A model generated the notes under the pieces. It was not told the origin of the DNA. It saw only the letters and a list, made by a program, of their open reading frames with translations, and ran no database searches. A program made the translations under genes and the position numbers. 42,297 nucleotides of DNA from Emmonsiellopsis sp. PD_33 (taxonomy: Eukaryota; Ascomycota; Eurotiomycetes; Onygenales; Ajellomycetaceae), in the NCBI GenBank assembly GCA_032988165.1, contig JANTQF010000308.1, positions 1 through 42,297 on the forward strand. The letters run 5' to 3'. How positions within the stretch are numbered: the stretch's first letter is position 1; each line of letters begins with the position of its first letter. Below, one piece after another: positions 9,837 to 21,540 of this stretch.

Positions 9837-10499
9837 CCCGCCTGAGCCACGAGACTTCAATTACGGCAAAGTGACAGGCTGTGCATTGATGCCATCAGCG
9901 ATCGGAAACCGCTGTTTTCTGTTAGGGCGAGAATGTATAGGATAACCAGTCTCTCTCAACCCGAAGAACGTCAGAATGGCACCCTTAACAATCGAAATCA
10001 TCAGCCGCACTATCGTAGATCCGAAGCCCGATTCGTCCCAGAAAGGGGTGAACTTGGGCTTTGATTCGATAGAGATAAGACGCAAGGAAAATCGGTGTGG
10101 GGAGCGGAAACCATGGCACGACGATGCCGAGCAATGCATTAAGACGCGGCCATACATTGGATGGAATGGCGGGCATCATCCCGGTTTTCTGCTCCGCCCA
10201 AAGCATCCGCAATGATCTCACGCGGCTTGTGGGGTGAGGGAATCACTGACACGGCGTTTTCGGGGCAAGCTTCACTGGTAGCCAGGCGGAGCGGCGATTC
10301 ACCAGCGACACAGCACTTCTAACTAACCACGGGGAGATGTGTGATGAGGGAATTGGAACCATCCATGTGCCCAGATAATACAGCCTTCCGGAACCCTGCT
10401 GCTGTCCAATAGTTCTTGGCGCCGCGTTCCGAGCAGCCAAGGGGCCTCTTGGCAACTCGTCAGGAAAGCGGACGATTGGGAGTTCTCAGCCGATGGGAC

Positions 10500-10523
10500 C
10501 TTGGCAGAGGAAACTCCGCCAAG
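10500..10523. repeat. Hairpin with GAAA tetraloop
   Basis: Ten-base arms with one A/C mismatch close on GAAA: CTTGGCAGAG, GAAA, CTCCGCCAAG. As plus-strand RNA this would be a stem with a stable GNRA loop. Another CTTGGC follows at 10541. Confidence 0.5.
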
Positions 10524-10540
10524 AGCAGGGAACTAGTAGG

Positions 10541-10565
10541 CTTGGCGGGCGGGCCCGCCGCCCCT
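10541..10565. repeat. GC-rich imperfect palindrome
   Basis: A perfect GCGGGCCCGC core is flanked by GGCGG on the left and CGCC on the right. It lies 18 bp from the preceding hairpin. No gene starts nearby. Confidence 0.45.
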
Positions 10566-11161
10566 GAGTGCCTTCAGTGTCTTGCGTAGTTGGCGTCCGC
10601 AGCATGACAATTATAGTAACTTTGAAGAAAGGCCATCATGTCGGCTGCGATTCGTTGCCCGCGTGTTTACGGGGTGAGACAGGAGTCGAGTGTCCCCGAT
10701 TATTTGCGCTTTGGATCTCGCGCTGGGGGGGTGTGGGTTTGCGTCGTGCGGTGGAGGGACCGCCGGGGAGATCTTCAAAGTCTCCTCGCAGACCCGACCT
10801 CGAGCCCCGTTCCTGTCAGCCCCCGTCATATTGACCTTTTAGGCGAGACAATTCCCCAAACTCTTGCCATATTAGGAGCCCTCCTCCCACCCCCCCGTTT
10901 CATCTCCCCGCCCTCATACAGACAACAATTACATGTTTAATCCTGTTCCCATTTCCATTTTTCTTCTTTGGGTTTCCCTCTTATTGTCCGCATAGTTCCC
11001 TGTGGTCTTTCGTTGTTAGGTTCCGTCTTCTTTTTGTTTTCGGCGTATTCCTTCTCCCGTCTTGCTCCCTGATAGCTGCTGGCAGCATTCAGGTCAAACG
11101 ATAAAAACAAAAAAGAAAAAAAAAAAAAAACCGGCAAATTTCCATTGATGGTAGCAGCATC

Positions 11162-13360
11162 ATGCCTTCTCTCGATGTCAGCGAGTTGAACATTGTCCTG
11201 TCCGTCCTAGGTTGGTAGACATCGTCGATCTCCCGGTAGTATATACTACAAGGCAGCCAACCCATTTCGTGCAGGGGCGTTCATCAGTCTGTATGGTGCA
11301 ATTTCGGTCAAGATCAAAAATGTCTGGTACCTGGGAGAAGCCCGTAAGTAATGTTTTTTCTCTTTGACATCTATATAGGTTGATGTCCTAAGGAGGAATA
11401 CTCGTTCCCAGTTCCCGCGGTCGTTTTTGGTATTATCCTGGGGCCCATAGCAGCGAGGTTCTTGGATTCGGAAAGGTGGGGATCCGCAATTGCAGGCCAG
11501 CAAAATGCAATAACTTTAGTAAGTCGGAGCATCATCGAGACCACTCCCATATTGGATATCAATCGTTTGCTAAGCCAAATCTTTCGGTGCAAACAGGGGG
11601 TCGCCCGTGTTGTTATCGGTGTCCAACTAGTTATTGCAGGGTTTCAGCTGCCTGCCAAATACCAGTTGGCACGATGGAAAGAGATGATGCTATGCCTGTT
11701 ACCCATCATGACAACTATGTGGTTGTGCACTACCGGATGTATCCTCTTGACCATTCCCAACCTTACTCTAGTGAGTCGCCTTTCGTCCCAAATCCCATAC
11801 TTGACTTGTAGCTAATGGATAACCGTAGCTTGCCGCACTTGTCATAGGATCCTGCGTCACTTGCACAGATCCCATACTATCCCAAGCCATCGCCAAGGGT
11901 CCATTTGCGGATAAATACGTTGCTCGTGATCTGCGTGAAATCATATCTTCCGAAGCCGGGGCCAACGACGGGTTCGGTTTCCCCTTTCTCATGTTGGCAA
12001 CGTACCTTATACGATACGCAAACGTCCCTGGGGCCGGGCACGGGGATGGCCTCGACAAGAGAGCCGGGGAAGTTGGACGCTTGGGCGGTGGTGTTGGCAA
12101 GGCTCTTGGAACTTGGGTTCTTGAAACGTGGTTGTATGTGGTGCTCATGAGTGCTGTGTACGGAGTTGTATGCGGTTTTACCAGTTGCAAAATCATGAAA
12201 TTCTGCCTTAGGAAGTAAGTGTAGCCCAGCGAAACATACCCTATCCGGTCATTTTTCTCATCAATCATAGAAAATGGATCGACACCGAGAGTTATCTGCT
12301 GTGGCCAGCAGCATTGGGGGTAAGTTTTCAGGTTTCTTGGAATTTTGGAATTTTGGAATTTTGGTATTTTGGGATTTTGGGATGCTTCTGCTGACGCTCG
12401 GGCAGTTCTTCATCCTAGGAACATGTGGTTCATTAGGCACAGACGATCTCCTAGCCTGCTTCGTTGCTGGAAATGCGTTGAATTGGGACGGGGCATACCT
12501 TGAAGAGACGGAAGCTAGACACGATGAAGTGAATTCTTGTATAGATGTGCTCCTGAATTTCGGCGGGTTCATGTATATCGGGACGATCATTCCATGGGAT
12601 GAGTTTAATCAGCCCGAAATTGGAATCACGTATCCTCGGTTGGTCGGGTTGGGATTTCTTGTCCTGTTTCTCCGACGCCTTCCGGCCATTTTGACCATGT
12701 ACAAGCTTATGCCCAAGGTGTGCAAGGACTGGAAGGAGGCCTTGTTCATGGGGTATTATGGCCCGATCGGTAAGTCAGGCAGACGAGTGTAACCATGTAA
12801 ATGGCGATAGGACCCTCTAATCGCCATGGATGCAAACAGGAATTGGAGCTGTCTTCTACCTCGAACATGCCCGTCACCTATTTCCGGAACTCGGAGAAGG
12901 GGATGAAGAGGAAACCAATCTCATCCGCGCTCTTGGACCCAGTAAGTTTTTGAACCAGACCCTCCCCATGCAGCGTCAGCAAAAAGCAAAAGAGAAATTT
13001 TTTGACACCCCGACAGTCGTATACTGGCTCGTACTCTTCTCAATCGTGGTCCATGGCTTCTCGATCCCCATGCATAACCTGATATACCAGATCTGTGGAG
13101 TGAGGCCGATTGCAGAACCAGCGGATGTGATAGAGATTCTTCCGCTAACTGCGCACGCCTCTGTGTCAAAGAGTACCCTCCATGACGAAAAGCGGGATTC
13201 AATATCTATCCGCCACGGGAGACAGGAGCAGAATATCTGGGTGCCACCAGCGGTGCATAGAGGCGCGGGTGAGACGGAGGACGAATATGCGTACCAGGCG
13301 TCAACGCCACCGAGATCGCGGGGACACAGTCCCCGGATATTCCCCGGCCAAAGGTGTTAG
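11162..13360 (+). CDS. Fungal Na+(K+)/H+ antiporter, CPA1/Nha1 type
   Basis: Nine exons: 11162-11210, 11275-11343, 11412-11518, 11597-11770, 11829-12214, 12271-12319, 12406-12769, 12840-12941, 13017-13360. All phases agree and give 547 residues. The protein is a multi-span membrane transporter of the cation/proton antiporter superfamily. Visible signatures are TCTDPILSQA at about 144-153, a likely ion-site TD motif; SSEAGANDGFGFPF with the paired Asn179-Asp180 of electroneutral/electrogenic exchangers; LLNFGGFMYIG; and MGYYGPIGIGAVFYLEH across the exon 7/8 junction. Such proteins export Na+ or K+ in exchange for protons at the plasma membrane. The C-terminal tail after about residue 465 is short and hydrophilic, much shorter than the regulatory tail of yeast Nha1. 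The first donor (GTTGGT) is weak but restores the conserved reading. Confidence 0.85.
12338..12382. repeat. TTTTGGAA microsatellite inside antiporter intron 6
   Basis: About five imperfect copies of an 8-bp TTTTGGAA-like unit fill the middle of the 86-bp intron 12320-12405. The donor, acceptor and flanking exons are intact. Confidence 0.6.
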
Positions 13361-15606
13361 TGGGGGCATATGGCAATTGGCAGGATGGGAGAGGCGAGGA
13401 GGAGGGGAGATGAGGAGAGATGTTGAGGTGTGGGATATTGCTGATGGGTGAGGAGGAGAAAGGTCGGCTGTGAGAAGGATCCTCAACAGCCAGGGAGAGA
13501 GTGGTGCGAAAGTTGAATGTGTATAACAGCAATTGCCCAACTCTTGAAGAGAGGGTATATATCAAAAAGTCGTTAGGCCTCGCGTTCCTTTGCTCCGTGG
13601 ATAGCCCCTGTTTGACAATATTGCCATTGTTGAATTCTGATAGACGCGCTCCTCAGCCACACTGTAATAACAAACATCAACTCTGTCTCCACGGCAAGCC
13701 CCTGTTGAATCTTAGCTTCAAGTCCGGCGAGAGGACGAGAATGCCACATGGAGTCATGGATTGGCCGTGAGATTCTGCGATAGCGACTAGCAGTCGTGGT
13801 GGCGGTGGTGGTGGTGGTGGTGGTGAGGTGAGGTGAGGTGATGTGGAGGGATACTGAGGCTAACTAATTTCATATCCCAGACCTCAATATCATCTTCATC
13901 CCAACCCATATCTACAGTCACAGTCTACAGACCATTAGAAGCAGCCAGCAGAGAAATTTATCAAGTTGGCTAACTACTTATTCCCTCACGGCCCATCAAA
14001 GCCCTAGGACTATTTAACATATCAGTGCTCACTAAATTATCCCCACCGCACAAATACAATCCCCAGACTCCCCCTTCTAGCCATCTGTTGCATCCATGGC
14101 TGAGCACACCGATTCCCGACTGCTGTGCGACGCCATTCTGTGCATCAATTAATGCCAGAGTCCTCGTACAGCCTGCAGTGTGTCTACTCCGTACCGCCTC
14201 TTGCATGCTGGTTTTCTACTTCTGGAAATCCGAACCACCCTGGAGAGGCTACACGGTCTGCCATATTCGCTCTCTCTACGTCCTTATCTATATACTCCAC
14301 CAAGCTTGAAGCCGATTGTGTCTGCATTGTATGATAAATGACATACATACCACCAGCCTAAAAGCGCATGGTGTGCAGGATTCGGATCGATGGCGCCGTC
14401 GGTCGGCCCTCTGCTTTTTGTGTATGAGGATTTATCGGCCATCGACAAGCCTGACGAGGATTCAACAATGGCCCTTGGATGGTGCAAGCTGTGAAGGATA
14501 TCGATGCTTCAACCGCGTTTCGCTAACTATGCTTTCTTCTGATCGGTGGTGGGAAAGATGTGGCTTTCTTTTAACCTTGAGGCATGGCTTGGGAGGAAAT
14601 GGATTATGTAGCCTCTTTGAGTCCATCACAGATGGCACTATCCCCAGGCATATTTGGTCGCCGTTGGAAGGCAATAGATCGGGAAGAAGGTAAGGTAACC
14701 AGTCCAGCCTCGAAGTAGTCATGGAGTATCCATCCTCGAACCTCCTCACCATTGCCGGCTACTTGTTCGGATTCCTGTGCTGCACGCCGCGTCTCCTTGT
14801 AACCACCCACCAGGGCCACCACCACCAAAGTTTCCCGGATGCGGATTCCACCGCCACGCGCAGGCCAGACCAGCCATCCTCCGGCTGCCAGAGAGATGTT
14901 TTCCCCTCTTCAGCAGCAATCAACGGTCGAGGTTGATATGAGAATCTGGTCGTCCCGCTCCCGTAACATGGAAACCACCTCCCTTTTATCAGAACCCCAG
15001 ATAGCCTCCAGCTCGCCTGGTCCGCGATCAACAACAAAGCTGGGACCCCTAGCCTGCATTGGGCCAGTCTCCAGTCGTCCTAATTAGAGCCAATTTCCCC
15101 GATCTCCACAGCAGCCAACGGATCGCCGGCAAAGGCGTCGTTTGGGGCGAGATCTGCCGTCTTATTTTGCTAACTTTTAGGGCCTTTGTTCAACCAGCGT
15201 TGCCCGCCAAAACAGGTTCCTGCACGCTGCCGTGTCCAGTGGCCAGTGGCCAGCAGCGACAATGCCGATCCAGCGGACCAGCGGTGATAGACAGGGCCAA
15301 ATTTCCATGGAATTGGACGGTGATATTGATGGGTCGGGGGGGCTCCAAGCGGTGGTCATGGTGGCGGCGTGTCGCTGCACTGAATTCGCTTCTTTTAGAT
15401 CAGCTTTCTTTCTTCCCTTCCTCTTCTTCTTCTTCTTCTTCTTCTCCTTTTCTCTCTCTCGTCCTCTTCAATTCCGCAAGCCGTCACTCTTTTGAATAGA
15501 ACTCTTGGTTCTCCCAGTCACTCTTTACAACTATATCCACCCCTATCGTTCTTTTCCCCATATTCTACCCCGGTTATATACCTCTAATATACCATTTACA
15601 TTCACG
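13361..15606. other. 2.2-kb gene-free spacer
   Basis: Contains a GGT/GAGGT microsatellite at about 13796-13842 and a C/T-rich tract at 15408-15465 that probably belongs to the promoter or leader of the next gene. Open frames on either strand between 14000 and 15100 are short, overlap each other and show no family resemblance. Confidence 0.4.
13796..13842. repeat. (GGT)n / (GAGGT)n microsatellite
   Basis: A run of GGT units passes into GAGGT units. It lies in non-coding DNA downstream of the antiporter gene. Confidence 0.7.
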
Positions 15607-16399
15607 ATGCATCTCTTCAAATCTGTTCTTGCCGGTGCGCTGCTCGTTGCTGCCACTGCCGCCGAGACGATCTCCTTCACCAGCTTCCCCGAGAAAGTCG
15701 AGGTTGGCAAGCCTATTGAGCTCACTTGGACCGGTGGCTCCCAGTTCGAGGTATGTTGCCTTTCCTACTCTGTCCCCTGATAAAGACCCAGTTGCTAATT
15801 TTGCCCCTCAAGCCTACCACCATCAAGCTCAGCAAGGGACCCAGCGATGACCTGAAGGTCGTCGAGACCCTGACCTGTAAGTACCCATTCCCCATTTCAT
15901 CCGGGACATTCGAAATGCCCTCCTTCCCACATATCGCTCGACAGAACAAATGCCTAACATCCTCACAGCCTCCGGCGTCGCCGGCAAATTCACCTGGACC
16001 CCCAAAGCCTCGCTGGTCGACGGCAGCGACTACGCGCTCGAAATCAGCCAAGGCAAGGAGAACGTCAACTACTCCAACCAATTCCCCATCAGCGGCGGCG
16101 ACGGCAAGGAGGAGCCCACCGGCACCGGCACCGTGACCCAGACCCTCAGCCTCACCCAGAGCGCCACCGGCAAGCCCACCGCGTCCATCACCTCTGCCCC
16201 CAGCGCCGGCCTCACCTCCACCATCGCCCGCAACGCCACCTCCTTCACCCGCTCGACCATGACCAGCGCCGTCACTATTACTCCCACCGGTGCCCAGCCT
16301 ACCGCTACCCCGAGCGAGACTCCTACTGGTGGTGCCGCGCTGGTTCTGGCCAGCCCGTTCGCGCTGATCATGGGTGTGTTGGCTGCTTTTGCTATGTAA
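15607..16399 (+). CDS. Secreted GPI-anchored Ser/Thr-rich protein, Kre9/Knh1-like N-terminal domain
   Basis: Three exons, 15607-15750, 15813-15876 and 15969-16399, encode 212 residues. A signal peptide (MHLFKSVLAGALLVAATAAE) opens the protein. The next ~95 residues, with VEVGKPIELTWTGG and GKFTWTP, resemble the small beta-rich domain of Kre9/Knh1-type fungal wall proteins. A Ser/Thr/Pro stretch rich in O-glycosylation sites follows (about 120-190), then a small-residue site (PTGGA) and a hydrophobic tail ending at the stop, the pattern of a GPI-anchor signal. The product is expected at the plasma membrane or cell wall; its exact role in the wall is unknown. A C/T-rich leader lies upstream. 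Confidence 0.85.
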
Positions 16400-18148
16400 G
16401 GGTAGAGAAAGAACAAGAGAGAAACAACTCTTCTATACATGAATTTAATTTTACATGCTTTTTAAAATAATTTTCATTCTTGTATGTTTCCGGCAAGGTG
16501 TTAATTTGATGAAGCTACTTTTCATTTATTTATCGATTTGGTTCGGCCTAACAAGAAGAGAAGAAGAAATAAAAAGGGGGAAACAGTTGTTTTTAAACGT
16601 GTTAGATACCCTTTTATTCATTATTATTATTCTTATTTTTTGAAAAAAGAGAGAACGAAAAAAAGACGCACAGCTACGCTGAGTAGATACAACATGCATC
16701 CATCCATGCGTATATACATAAATAGGCAGCAGAATACCTAATGTTTGAGTAATAAAGCACCACCTAATGCAGCCTGGTTACTATACCATACCATGCATTG
16801 TATTATTCCAAAGAAGGCATGCCAAGGAGAAAAGAAAAAAAGAGCTCTTGTAGTTAGTTAGCTACCCCCTTCTTCCCCTTTAGCTCCGGCCCCCTGCATA
16901 ACAGACAGATGGACGAAGTAGTTACCTAGTAGATGGGAGACAGCCTTTTATGTAACTACTGTATACATACATATCTGTACAAGCTTACATGTTTAGATGC
17001 ATAGCTGGGTATCAAGCATACATAATAATAACATGTTCTGAAATTGCAGAGTGGCTTAAGGTTATGTATGCATAATAAGTAGTTAAACTTTCCCAGGCTG
17101 CTGGCGCGGGAGGCGGGAGGCGGGAGGAAGCCAAACTATGTGGATTTTTGTGTTTTTGCTTTCCGGGGTAGACGGGAGACGGGCAGGGTAGATAATGTAG
17201 TTTATAAAAATGGGTAGACTGGGTATGGGGCTTTTTAGGATATGGGGCTATACCAGCGCGGTAGTTATATAGGGGCGTTGAGCGTTTCCTTTACGCTTTG
17301 GATGGATGGATGGATGGTGTTTTTGTCAACCATGGAGACAGGAAAGTCAATTGCTGCTGAGATCTTGGTTAAATATATATGGCCCTGATTCTGATCCTGA
17401 TTCCTGGCAGATTCAAAAGGCTTGTTGAAGTTAAACAACCAGTTACTAGTTAAAATACCCCCTGGCAGCCTATGGGAGATGGCGCTGGCTGCTGACATCA
17501 CCAGAAAAAAACATCTGGCTGCACGTCAGCGATGTCTCAGCTCCAACAACATCCGGATCTCTCAACTCTCCGCAACGACGGCCTCTTGTCTTTCTCTCTT
17601 TGCTGTATAGTATATTCTTATATTCTTCCGCTGCATCCCGAGCTGCTTATCTTTATTCCCTTGCACGCGCTACACGCGCATTCCCCTCCCTCCCTCCCTC
17701 TGCTTCCCTTGAGCCTGCCTGGGATGATGCTGGCAGTCGCTGCGGATTGAATTCAAGCCGATCTCTTTGCTATCTATCTTCCTGTCATTTCCTGCTATAT
17801 CACTGCCATCTACCTGAGTGAGCCTGTTTGTGCGTCTGCTTCTGTTTCCTCCATCCCTCTCCTCTTCCATAGATCTGTGCCACCACCCGCCTAGGATGTC
17901 TCGGCGATGAAGAAACAGCACAACACTTCACGGCCAGATCTGATCCAGGTGCGGAAGTTGGAATTGGGCTCTGTCAGCAGTATGTCCTCATCCCCCTCCC
18001 TCTCGTCCCCTCCCTCTTCTTCCTCCAGACCAAGAACCCACCCCCCTCCACCGTCCTCCCCTCCGTGATCCAGCCCATGCTCCCCTCCCTACTCCCCCTT
18101 TCATCCCGTTGCACAAAGCGCAAGAAGAAAAGAAAGCGGCCCCGAGCT
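16400..18148. other. Spacer and long C/T-rich leader
   Basis: The left half is AT-rich 3' flank with short ATAC/ATGT repeats. A GGCGGGA triplication lies at 17106-17128. From about 17580 the plus strand is strongly C/T-rich, typical of an Aspergillus promoter and leader. The region 17907-18148 may contain 5' coding exon(s) of the She3-like gene; see that entry. Confidence 0.4.
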
Positions 18149-19488
18149 ATGCGCGGAACAATCGACCGTGTCAAGCTGGTCAAGAGCAAGTTTAGTTTCC
18201 GCAGAGTCTCCACCGCTACCGCCAACCCCAATTGCCCCAACAGCCGCAGTGCCAGCAGCATTATTGCTAACTCGACCGTCCCTGTGGAACCTCGTTCTTT
18301 TATTACAGGCACCACAGCTACAGCTACATCCAAGCAGACCGCTACCACGACCAAAGCTGCTACCGAACCCGCGCCCCAGATCAGGCTGGCGGATGTGGAG
18401 ACCCGCCTGAATATGCATCAGTTTAACGGGCTTTTTGAGGCGGATGGGTCGGGCAGTGAGCGGCTTCAGCAACAAAACGGAGGAAGCCACGGCGCCGATA
18501 GGGGTGTCGATGAGAACGGTGAGCATTGCAATCGTCCCATTATCCGCTGTGTAAAATGCTATTGTCGCACATATGAGAGCGCACGACGTCCCTCAGCATG
18601 ATCCGTGTCTTAAATCAGAATGCTGACTTTTTTCCCGCAACCTATTCAACAGATACCACCCTTGTCCCCACCCGAATAGTCTCCAACGGTGAACACTCCC
18701 AATCCCAGTCCCAGCCCGCCCCCGAATGGTCCTCAGCCGTCGGCCACGCCATGACGGGAAAATCCGGGCGCGTCATCCACAACCTCCAAGAAGACATCGC
18801 CCGCCTCACGCGAGAATGCAGCCTGCACCGCTCCCGCGCCGAAGAAGCCCAACGTATAAACGAAACCCTCAAACTACAGCTCCAAAATGTCACAGATCGC
18901 CTCCGAAACTCGGAACAATCGCATGAAGCGCATCTCGTTTCCCTCGCCCGAAAGGACCGCAAGATTGAAGATCTAAAGGTCGAGATACAGGGGGAGAAGG
19001 ATAGGAGATTAAAGGCGGAAGAAGACGCGAGGCGAACGAACCAGATTGCCGCGCAGGAGCGGGATGAGCATAATCGAGTGTTTGCTGAAGCGAACGAGAT
19101 TGCAGGCCAGGCGCGAAATCAGTACGAAACGCTATCGCGGACGAGGTCAAAAGAGCGGGCTGAATTCCAGACGCGCTTCGATAGCTTACGAAAGGAACTT
19201 CGGGAGCTGTGTGGCCGGGAAGTCGAGCGGCAGAACCAGCTTACGCGCTTTGATGTAATTATCGAGCAGAAGAATCGTGAGATTGAGGCGGAGAGGGAGC
19301 GGATGGAGAGGTTTGGGAGGTTGTTTAAGGAATACAAGGAGCAGAGTGAACAGGCCATTAGTAGGCTGGTGGAGAAGTGCAAGGAGAATAATGGGGCAAT
19401 TGACGAGGTGGTGGAGGAGGCGAGAGAGGTGACGGGGAGGATGAAGTGGATTATGAGGGTTAAGGAGGAGGTTAAGGGGGCGGAATGA
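18149..19488 (+). CDS. She3-like coiled-coil protein
   Basis: Exons 18149-18518 and 18653-19488, joined by a 134-bp phase-1 intron, give 401 residues from the ATG at 18149. The first ~130 residues are Ser/Thr/Ala-rich and basic. The C-terminal ~240 residues are a long heptad-rich coiled coil beginning MTGKSGRVIHNLQEDIARL and ending near KMKWIM-like residues. That core resembles the fungal SHE3 family, which in yeast links a type V myosin to the RNA-binding protein She2; whether the filamentous-fungal protein carries RNA is not established. The 5' end is uncertain: an ATG at 17907 (MKKQHNTSRPDLIQ) could be joined through donor 17949 and acceptor 18028 or 18073 in the right phase. Composition turns from C/A-rich to G/T-rich wobble near 18965. 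Confidence 0.65.
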
Positions 19489-21540
19489 GTGAGATGATCG
19501 ATATCCTATGCATTCTCAAACATACAGTGAAGTCAGTATAATCGCCGTCGAATTTGTCCGTCCCATTCCGAGTTCGACCTCTCCGGCTCCCGACTCGCAC
19601 CCCCAACCCATCAACGAATACCACCCACCGCTATCTACATTTGCACTTCCCTCCCAGCCCGTCAATTACTTACCCCGTTTCGACCATCCTCGCAGCGACC
19701 TTCGCCAGTCCGGCCTTCCTTCTGCTGCATTCTGTTTCCACAATATGTACAGCCATCCGATCCGACCGATATAAGCAACGCGTCATCTTAACGACCAACT
19801 CACATACATACAGTCATGCATACATACATACTACGTTTTTTTCGTTTTCGTCTTTCGGAAAAAATATAATAACTCTAATACCCAACACCCCGATAGAGGG
19901 TCAGCAAGCAACCAGCGGTCTTTCCCGTCACAAAATCCCCACATGAAATGAAAACAGCATGGGATAAACAGTTTCCCAAATGATTTGTTTCCTCCGTTCA
20001 GCCAGCAGGAAAAAAAAAGGTTGGGAAGGTTTTTCTCTGCGCAGTATGATTCTTAATTATTTCTTTCTTTCTTTTCATTTTCATCCCCACCGGGCCCTGG
20101 TTTGATATACGATTTTAATCTCATGTTATTTTCTCTTCTGTCGTTTTTTAACCCAAGGGGAAAGAAAAATTTCCTCGTGTCCCCCTTTCTTCATTATGCC
20201 ATGACATGACCCCTTTTTTTTATTATTTCTCGCCCATGGTGCTGCTATATCCAATCAAGTCAAAAGACGGGGAATGGCGTTGATTTGGCTTGTTTTTGTT
20301 TCTCTTTTCTTTTCTTCCTTTTTATGGGTTGTGTTCTTATCTAGCTATGGATTGCGCTGGGCTGCGCTGGGCTTTGGGGGGGGGGTTTGTTTTTTTTCTC
20401 TTCCTTGTGGTGTGTGTTCGATTCTATCTAAGAGCATACCAGACATAAACTACGTACATACATAAAATACCTGAGTTATTTTATTTCCGTGGAATAGTAT
20501 TTCTGGGTGTTGTTCTTTTCTTTTTCTTTTTCTTTTTCTTTTTCTTTTTCTTACCTTTTGTCGTTTGATTTGTTAGGGGCGGTTCGATTATATAGATGGA
20601 TAGGGACCTCAGGGTCAGTTAGCCGGTTGTTATTATCCTGCCTCCCTTAATGTGTATGTATGGGGTAGCGGAGAGCTTGAGGCAGATACAAGACTCAGTT
20701 AGGGGGGATATGATGTGATATGAGATGCAGGGACCCGACGTGCATATGCTTGTTGGGCATATGGCACTGTGAATCTGAGGGTAAGGGCATAAGAAAGGGA
20801 AGCTGGGTTGAATTTTCTCTGCTTGCTGGACGGGCGGTTGTCAGCCTCCCTTTCCTCGCATCTCCATCTCCATCCACCTCCAACGTCTGCCATCCTCTCT
20901 CCATCCCCAACTCCTCCCCACTGCCCTGAACAGACCACAGTGAATCCTGTTCAGACAAAGACTCCTCAACCCCAATTCCTTTCTTTCATTCTGCTCCCTG
21001 TTCCTTTCACTAACCTTACTTTTCCCCCTCTGTCTGTTTTGCTGCCCAGTTGCTCGGTTGCCCGGCCAGTCAGTGGACTAGCATCCATACCTACTTAACT
21101 GCAGCCAGCTTGCTCTCTCAGTTCCCTCAGTCTCAGTTGGCAAAACACGCGTTAAACTTACGCGCCAGCCTCTCTCTCTCCTCTCTCTCTCATCTTTACT
21201 TCCTGCCGTCCGCCCATCAGTTCGTGTCGAAGAAAGCACACTCATCTGAGCCTCCTTCACCAAACGCGGTTACAAGCACGAGGTGAATCTGCCCCCGTCT
21301 GGCTTCGCTCATTTACAACCGTTTTCACTATCTATCTATCTATCTCTCTCTTAGACCAGATCTCTAACCGAGAGTGATAGAGAGACAGGATAGTGACACT
21401 GAGATCGCTGGGTTTTGGTCTCATTCCCTCGCAAGATCATTCCGGCTTCCGGGGACGCGAGGTCTTAACGCGCGGGTGCCTGATTGGTATCGGCCTTGAC
21501 GTTTTTCAGAGGACAAACTGGCTATATCGAGGCACTGAAA
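19489..21540. other. 2-kb gene-free spacer with pyrimidine repeats
   Basis: Contains T-rich stretches, a (CTTTTT)n tract at 20515-20552, a C/T-rich zone at 20850-21230 and a (CTAT)n tract near 21328-21347. The right half probably is the promoter and leader of the gene starting at 21541. No coding region is supported. Confidence 0.4.
20515..20552. repeat. (CTTTTT)n microsatellite
   Basis: About six near-perfect copies of a CTTTTT unit on the plus strand, in non-coding DNA. Confidence 0.75.

Larger units (their letters stand above)
9837..11161. other. Gene-free spacer with hairpins; possible relic of minus-strand coding
   Basis: On the minus strand 10221-9985 a short frame reads hydrophobic and proline-rich (contains LLGIVVPWFPLPTPIF), and an overlapping frame at 10157-9861 is also hydrophobic. 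Together they could be a decayed membrane protein, but I do not recognise a family. A hairpin and a GC palindrome follow at 10500-10565. The last 250 bases are T-rich and poly(A)-bearing, and lead into the antiporter gene. Confidence 0.3.

Noticed and set aside
14316..14752. Overlapping open frames of 125 and 96 codons on opposite strands
   Set aside because: No family resemblance, no splice continuation, and both overlap each other.
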